Assembly: GCF_016862935.1 (NCBI RefSeq)
Contig: NZ_BONX01000044.1
Span: forward strand, 124,001 to 188,000
Origin: Plantactinospora mayteni
Lineage (GTDB): Bacteria; Actinomycetota; Actinomycetes; Mycobacteriales; Micromonosporaceae
DNA: 64,000 bases
Direction: 5' to 3'
The translations under genes and the position numbers were made by a program. Positions 61,695 through 64,000 of this stretch are shown here, one piece after another. The notes beneath the pieces are model-generated. The model was not told the origin of the DNA. It ran no database searches and saw nothing but the letters and a program-made list of their open reading frames with translations. Position 1 is the stretch's first letter. Each line of letters opens with the position of its first letter.

Positions 61695-62585
61695 TCACGT
61701 GGTCGCCGCCCTTCCGGCGATGCCCTGCGGGCGGAGCAGCAGCACGATCGCCAGCAGCGCGACCACGCAGATGTCTCCGGCCCCGGAGGTGCCGTAGTAG
61801 TTGACGAACTGCTGGAGCAGCCCCACCGCGACGGCGGCGTACGCGGACCCGACGACCGAGCCCATCCCGCCGATCACCACCACGATGAAGGCGAAGATCA
61901 GCAGCGAGCCGCCCTGACTCGGCGAGACCGAACCGAAGTAGACCCCGCCGAGCGCGCCGGCCAGCGCGGCAGCCGCCCCGCCGATCGCGAAGACCAGGGT
62001 GAACGCCTTCCGGACGTCGATGCCGAGCGCGGTGACCATCTCCCGGTTCTCCACCCCGGCCCGGATCACCAGCCCGTACCGGGTGTAGCGGAGGAAACCG
62101 AGCAGCGCGGCCAGCACCAGCGCGGCGGCGAGGATCAGCAGGATGCCGGAGTTCGGCACCTTGGCACCGAGGACGGAGGTGACTCGCTGGGTCCAGTCCG
62201 GGCGCGGGAACGGGCGCGGGTCCGCACCCCAGGTGGCCTGGAGCAGCGCCACCCCGGCCAGCGAGAGCCCGACCGTGACCAGCACCTGTTCGATGGTGCG
62301 GGAGTAGAGCGGACGGATCATCACCAGTTCGACGGCCATCCCGACCACCGCACCGGCGGCGACACCGAAGGCGACCGCGAGCACGAAGCCGAACCCGGAC
62401 GGGCCGGCACCGGGCAGGTTCCCCGCCGCCCACCAGGTGGCGTACGCCCCGACGGAGAGGAACAGTCCGTGCGCGAAGTTGAGCACGTCGGCCAGCCCGA
62501 AGACCAGGGAGAGCCCGGAGGCGACCAGGAAGTAGAGCGCGGCCAGCCCCAGCCCGGTCAGCGTCAACAGCACGATCGTGCTCAC
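61695..62585 (-). CDS. livH: Branched-chain amino acid type ABC transporter permease (LivH)
   Basis: The 296-residue permease has eight helices and the LivH signatures GLADVLNFAHGLFLSVGAYATWW near the start, ELVMIRPLYSRTIEQVLVTVGLSLAG, and VVVIGGMGSVVGSAYAAVAVGLLQQF. The GTG at 62585 overlaps the livF stop (GTGA). The gene ends 14 bases before livM. It forms the membrane channel with LivM. Confidence 0.93.
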   Translation of the reverse strand: MSTIVLLTLTGLGLAALYFLVASGLSLVFGLADVLNFAHGLFLSVGAYATWWAAGNLPGAGPSGFGFVLAVAFGVAAGAVVGMAVELVMIRPLYSRTIEQVLVTVGLSLAGVALLQATWGADPRPFPRPDWTQRVTSVLGAKVPNSGILLILAAALVLAALLGFLRYTRYGLVIRAGVENREMVTALGIDVRKAFTLVFAIGGAAAALAGALGGVYFGSVSPSQGGSLLIFAFIVVVIGGMGSVVGSAYAAVAVGLLQQFVNYYGTSGAGDICVVALLAIVLLLRPQGIAGRAATT

Positions 62586-63418
62586 CGCCCGGCCACCTCC
62601 GCATCCGACGAGGACGACACCGGGACCGAGCCGTCGGTCGGGGACGACAGCGCCGCCGAGCCGGGGGCCGGGGTGGACAGGGGGACGTGCGACTCGCCGG
62701 CCACGCCGACGCCGAGCAGGGATCTGGTCAACTCCGCCTCCCGCAGCAGTTCGTCGGCGGCGCCGGACCAGGCGACCCGGCCGGCGGCGAGTACCACCGC
62801 GTCGCTGGCCAGCCGGCGTACCACCGCGAGGTTCTGTTCGACCAGCAGCACCGGCACGGCGACCGCGACCCGCTCCAGCACCTCGGCCACCTCGGTGACC
62901 ACCTTCGGCGCCAGTCCCTTGGTCGGCTCGTCGACCAGCAGCAGCCGGTTGTCGTTGAGCAGCACCCGGCCGATCGCCAGCATCTGCTGCTGACCGCCGG
63001 AGAGCGAGCCGGCCCGTTGCCGGCCGCGCCGCTTCAGCTCCGGAAACAGCTCGAAGACCCGGTCGTACGCCGGGCTGCCGCCGCGCCGCTCGGCGAGCCG
63101 CAGGTTCTCGGTGACGGTGAGGCCGGCGAAGACGCACCGGTCCTCGGGTACGTAGCCGAGGCCGTCCCGGACCAGCCGGTGGGTCGGCTCGCCGGCCAGC
63201 GAGCGGTCGCCCATCCGCACCGTGCCGCGTACCTCGCCGCCGCGTGGGGTCAGCCCGAGGATCGCCCGCAGCGTGGTGGTCTTGCCGACCCCGTTGCGCC
63301 CGAGCAGCACGGTCACCCCGCTCGGTGCCACGGTGAAGGAGACGCCTTGCAGGATGTGCAGCCCGGCGATCCGCACCGACAGCTCGGCGACCGCAAGGAT
63401 CGGGACAACCTCACTCAT
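62582..63418 (-). CDS. livF: Branched-chain amino acid type ABC transporter ATPase (LivF)
   Basis: The 278-residue ATPase has Walker A LLGRNGVGKTTTLRAILGL, Q-loop-containing YVPEDRCVFAGLTV, signature SGSLSGGQQQ-like GSLSGGQQQMLAI, and Walker B LLLVDEPTKGLAP. The start at 63418 overlaps the livG stop (ATGA). The C-terminal 35 residues are a Ser/Thr/Pro tail not needed for the fold. Confidence 0.94.
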   Translation of the reverse strand: MSEVVPILAVAELSVRIAGLHILQGVSFTVAPSGVTVLLGRNGVGKTTTLRAILGLTPRGGEVRGTVRMGDRSLAGEPTHRLVRDGLGYVPEDRCVFAGLTVTENLRLAERRGGSPAYDRVFELFPELKRRGRQRAGSLSGGQQQMLAIGRVLLNDNRLLLVDEPTKGLAPKVVTEVAEVLERVAVAVPVLLVEQNLAVVRRLASDAVVLAAGRVAWSGAADELLREAELTRSLLGVGVAGESHVPLSTPAPGSAALSSPTDGSVPVSSSSDAEVAGR

Positions 63419-64000
63419 AACGATTCACCTAGATATGCCTCCTGCACCACCGGGTTGGCCATCACGGTCGCCGGGACGTCGCAGGCGAGCAGCGCGCCGT
63501 GGTGCATCACCGCGATCCGGTCGGCGAGCCCGAGGATCACGTCCATGTGGTGTTCCACCATGAGTACGGCCCGACCACTGTCGCCGGTCAACGACCTGAT
63601 CACCGCGACCAGCTCCGGTACGTCCTCGGCGCTCACCCCCGCCATCGGCTCGTCGAGCAGCATCACCCTCGGCTCGCCGGCCAACAGCAGCGCGATCTCC
63701 AGTTTCCGCTTCTCGCCGTGTGCGAGCGTGCCGGCCAGCGCGTCGGCCCGGTGCGCCAGGCCGACCCGGTCCAGTGCCGTGTCGGCGGCGGCGACCACCT
63801 CCCGGTCGGCCGCCGCCCGCCGCCACAGCCGCATCGAGCCACCCCGCTGCGCCTGCACCGCCAGCCGGACGTTCTCCCGCACGCTCAGCGAGCCGAAGAC
63901 CGAGGACGCCTGGAACGTCCGGCCCAGCCCCAGCCTGGCCCGCCGGTACGGCGGCAGCGCGCTGATGTCCGTACCATCCAGCAGCACCTGGCCGGCGGTC
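63415..64000 (-). CDS. livG: Branched-chain amino acid type ABC transporter ATPase (LivG), 5' end outside window
   Basis: The visible 195 residues are the C-terminal part of a LivG ATPase: LGLGRTFQASSVFGSLSVRENV, ALAGTLAHGEKRKLEIALLLAGEPRVMLLDEPMAG (degenerate signature LAHGEKR and Walker B), and VEHHMDVILGLADRIAVMHHG. The N-terminal Walker A lies beyond 64000. The stop overlaps livF. A substrate-binding protein is presumably farther upstream. Confidence 0.93.
   Translation of the reverse strand, partial: TAGQVLLDGTDISALPPYRRARLGLGRTFQASSVFGSLSVRENVRLAVQAQRGGSMRLWRRAAADREVVAAADTALDRVGLAHRADALAGTLAHGEKRKLEIALLLAGEPRVMLLDEPMAGVSAEDVPELVAVIRSLTGDSGRAVLMVEHHMDVILGLADRIAVMHHGALLACDVPATVMANPVVQEAYLGESL

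Overview
The window is high-GC DNA with dense coding on both strands, many GTG starts, frequent 1-4 base gene overlaps (ATGA, GTGA, TGATG) and GGAGG-type ribosome sites. This fits an actinomycete. Gene content (DUF3107, DUF3152, MoeZ, a ferritin-like protein, an RhlE-type helicase and a TetR regulator in one block, as in mycobacteria, plus a SERSER-type intergenic sequence I associate with Micromonosporaceae) suggests the family Micromonosporaceae. The genus is not determined.

Layout. 1-2126: membrane part of a probable cyclic di-GMP enzyme (cut by the window edge), a small membrane peptide, and a TetR regulator. 2136-4897: a candidate operator, an ABC-F ribosome-protection protein and a streptogramin B lyase (vgb) with all catalytic residues; with the TetR gene this looks like a compact antibiotic self-protection locus. 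5029-10355: small membrane protein, CadD-type transporter, secreted protein, tRNA-Tyr, YajQ, an MFS exporter and HtpX. 10486-25240: complex I genes in three blocks, nuoI-N, nuoC-H and nuoB, with no nuoA, D, E, F or G. A glucose dehydrogenase, a HEAT-repeat protein and a DUF2252 protein lie between nuoC and nuoB.

25314-36074: DUF305 lipoprotein, chitin-type lytic polysaccharide monooxygenase, sphingosine-1-phosphate-lyase-like enzyme, GPH-type sugar transporter, secreted M14 carboxypeptidase, a two-component system and a TAXI solute-binding lipoprotein. 36209-52625: a truncated WhiA-like protein, an alkyltransferase-like protein, proB, an ABC transporter with an XRE regulator, moeZ, DUF3152, an alpha/beta hydrolase, a very large Pro/Gly-rich protein, TetR, DUF3107, a ferritin-like protein, a DEAD-box helicase and a methyltransferase. 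52949-64000: an HTH protein, a metal-handling-type membrane protein, NlpC/P60 hydrolase, a RecQ helicase fused to a phosphoribosyltransferase, a TetR-MFS pair with twin operators, and a branched-chain amino acid type ABC transporter (livM-H-F-G, cut by the edge).

The most unusual signals are not single genes. At least seven gene 3' ends carry short tandem repeats that start at or include the stop codon, and in one gene a repeat has set the position of the stop. One of these arrays is 26 exact five-base units (58151-58280) able to form G-quadruplexes, placed between a tetR stop codon and the start of the RecQ-phosphoribosyltransferase gene. Strong perfect hairpins close several transcription units, two of them 58 bases long.
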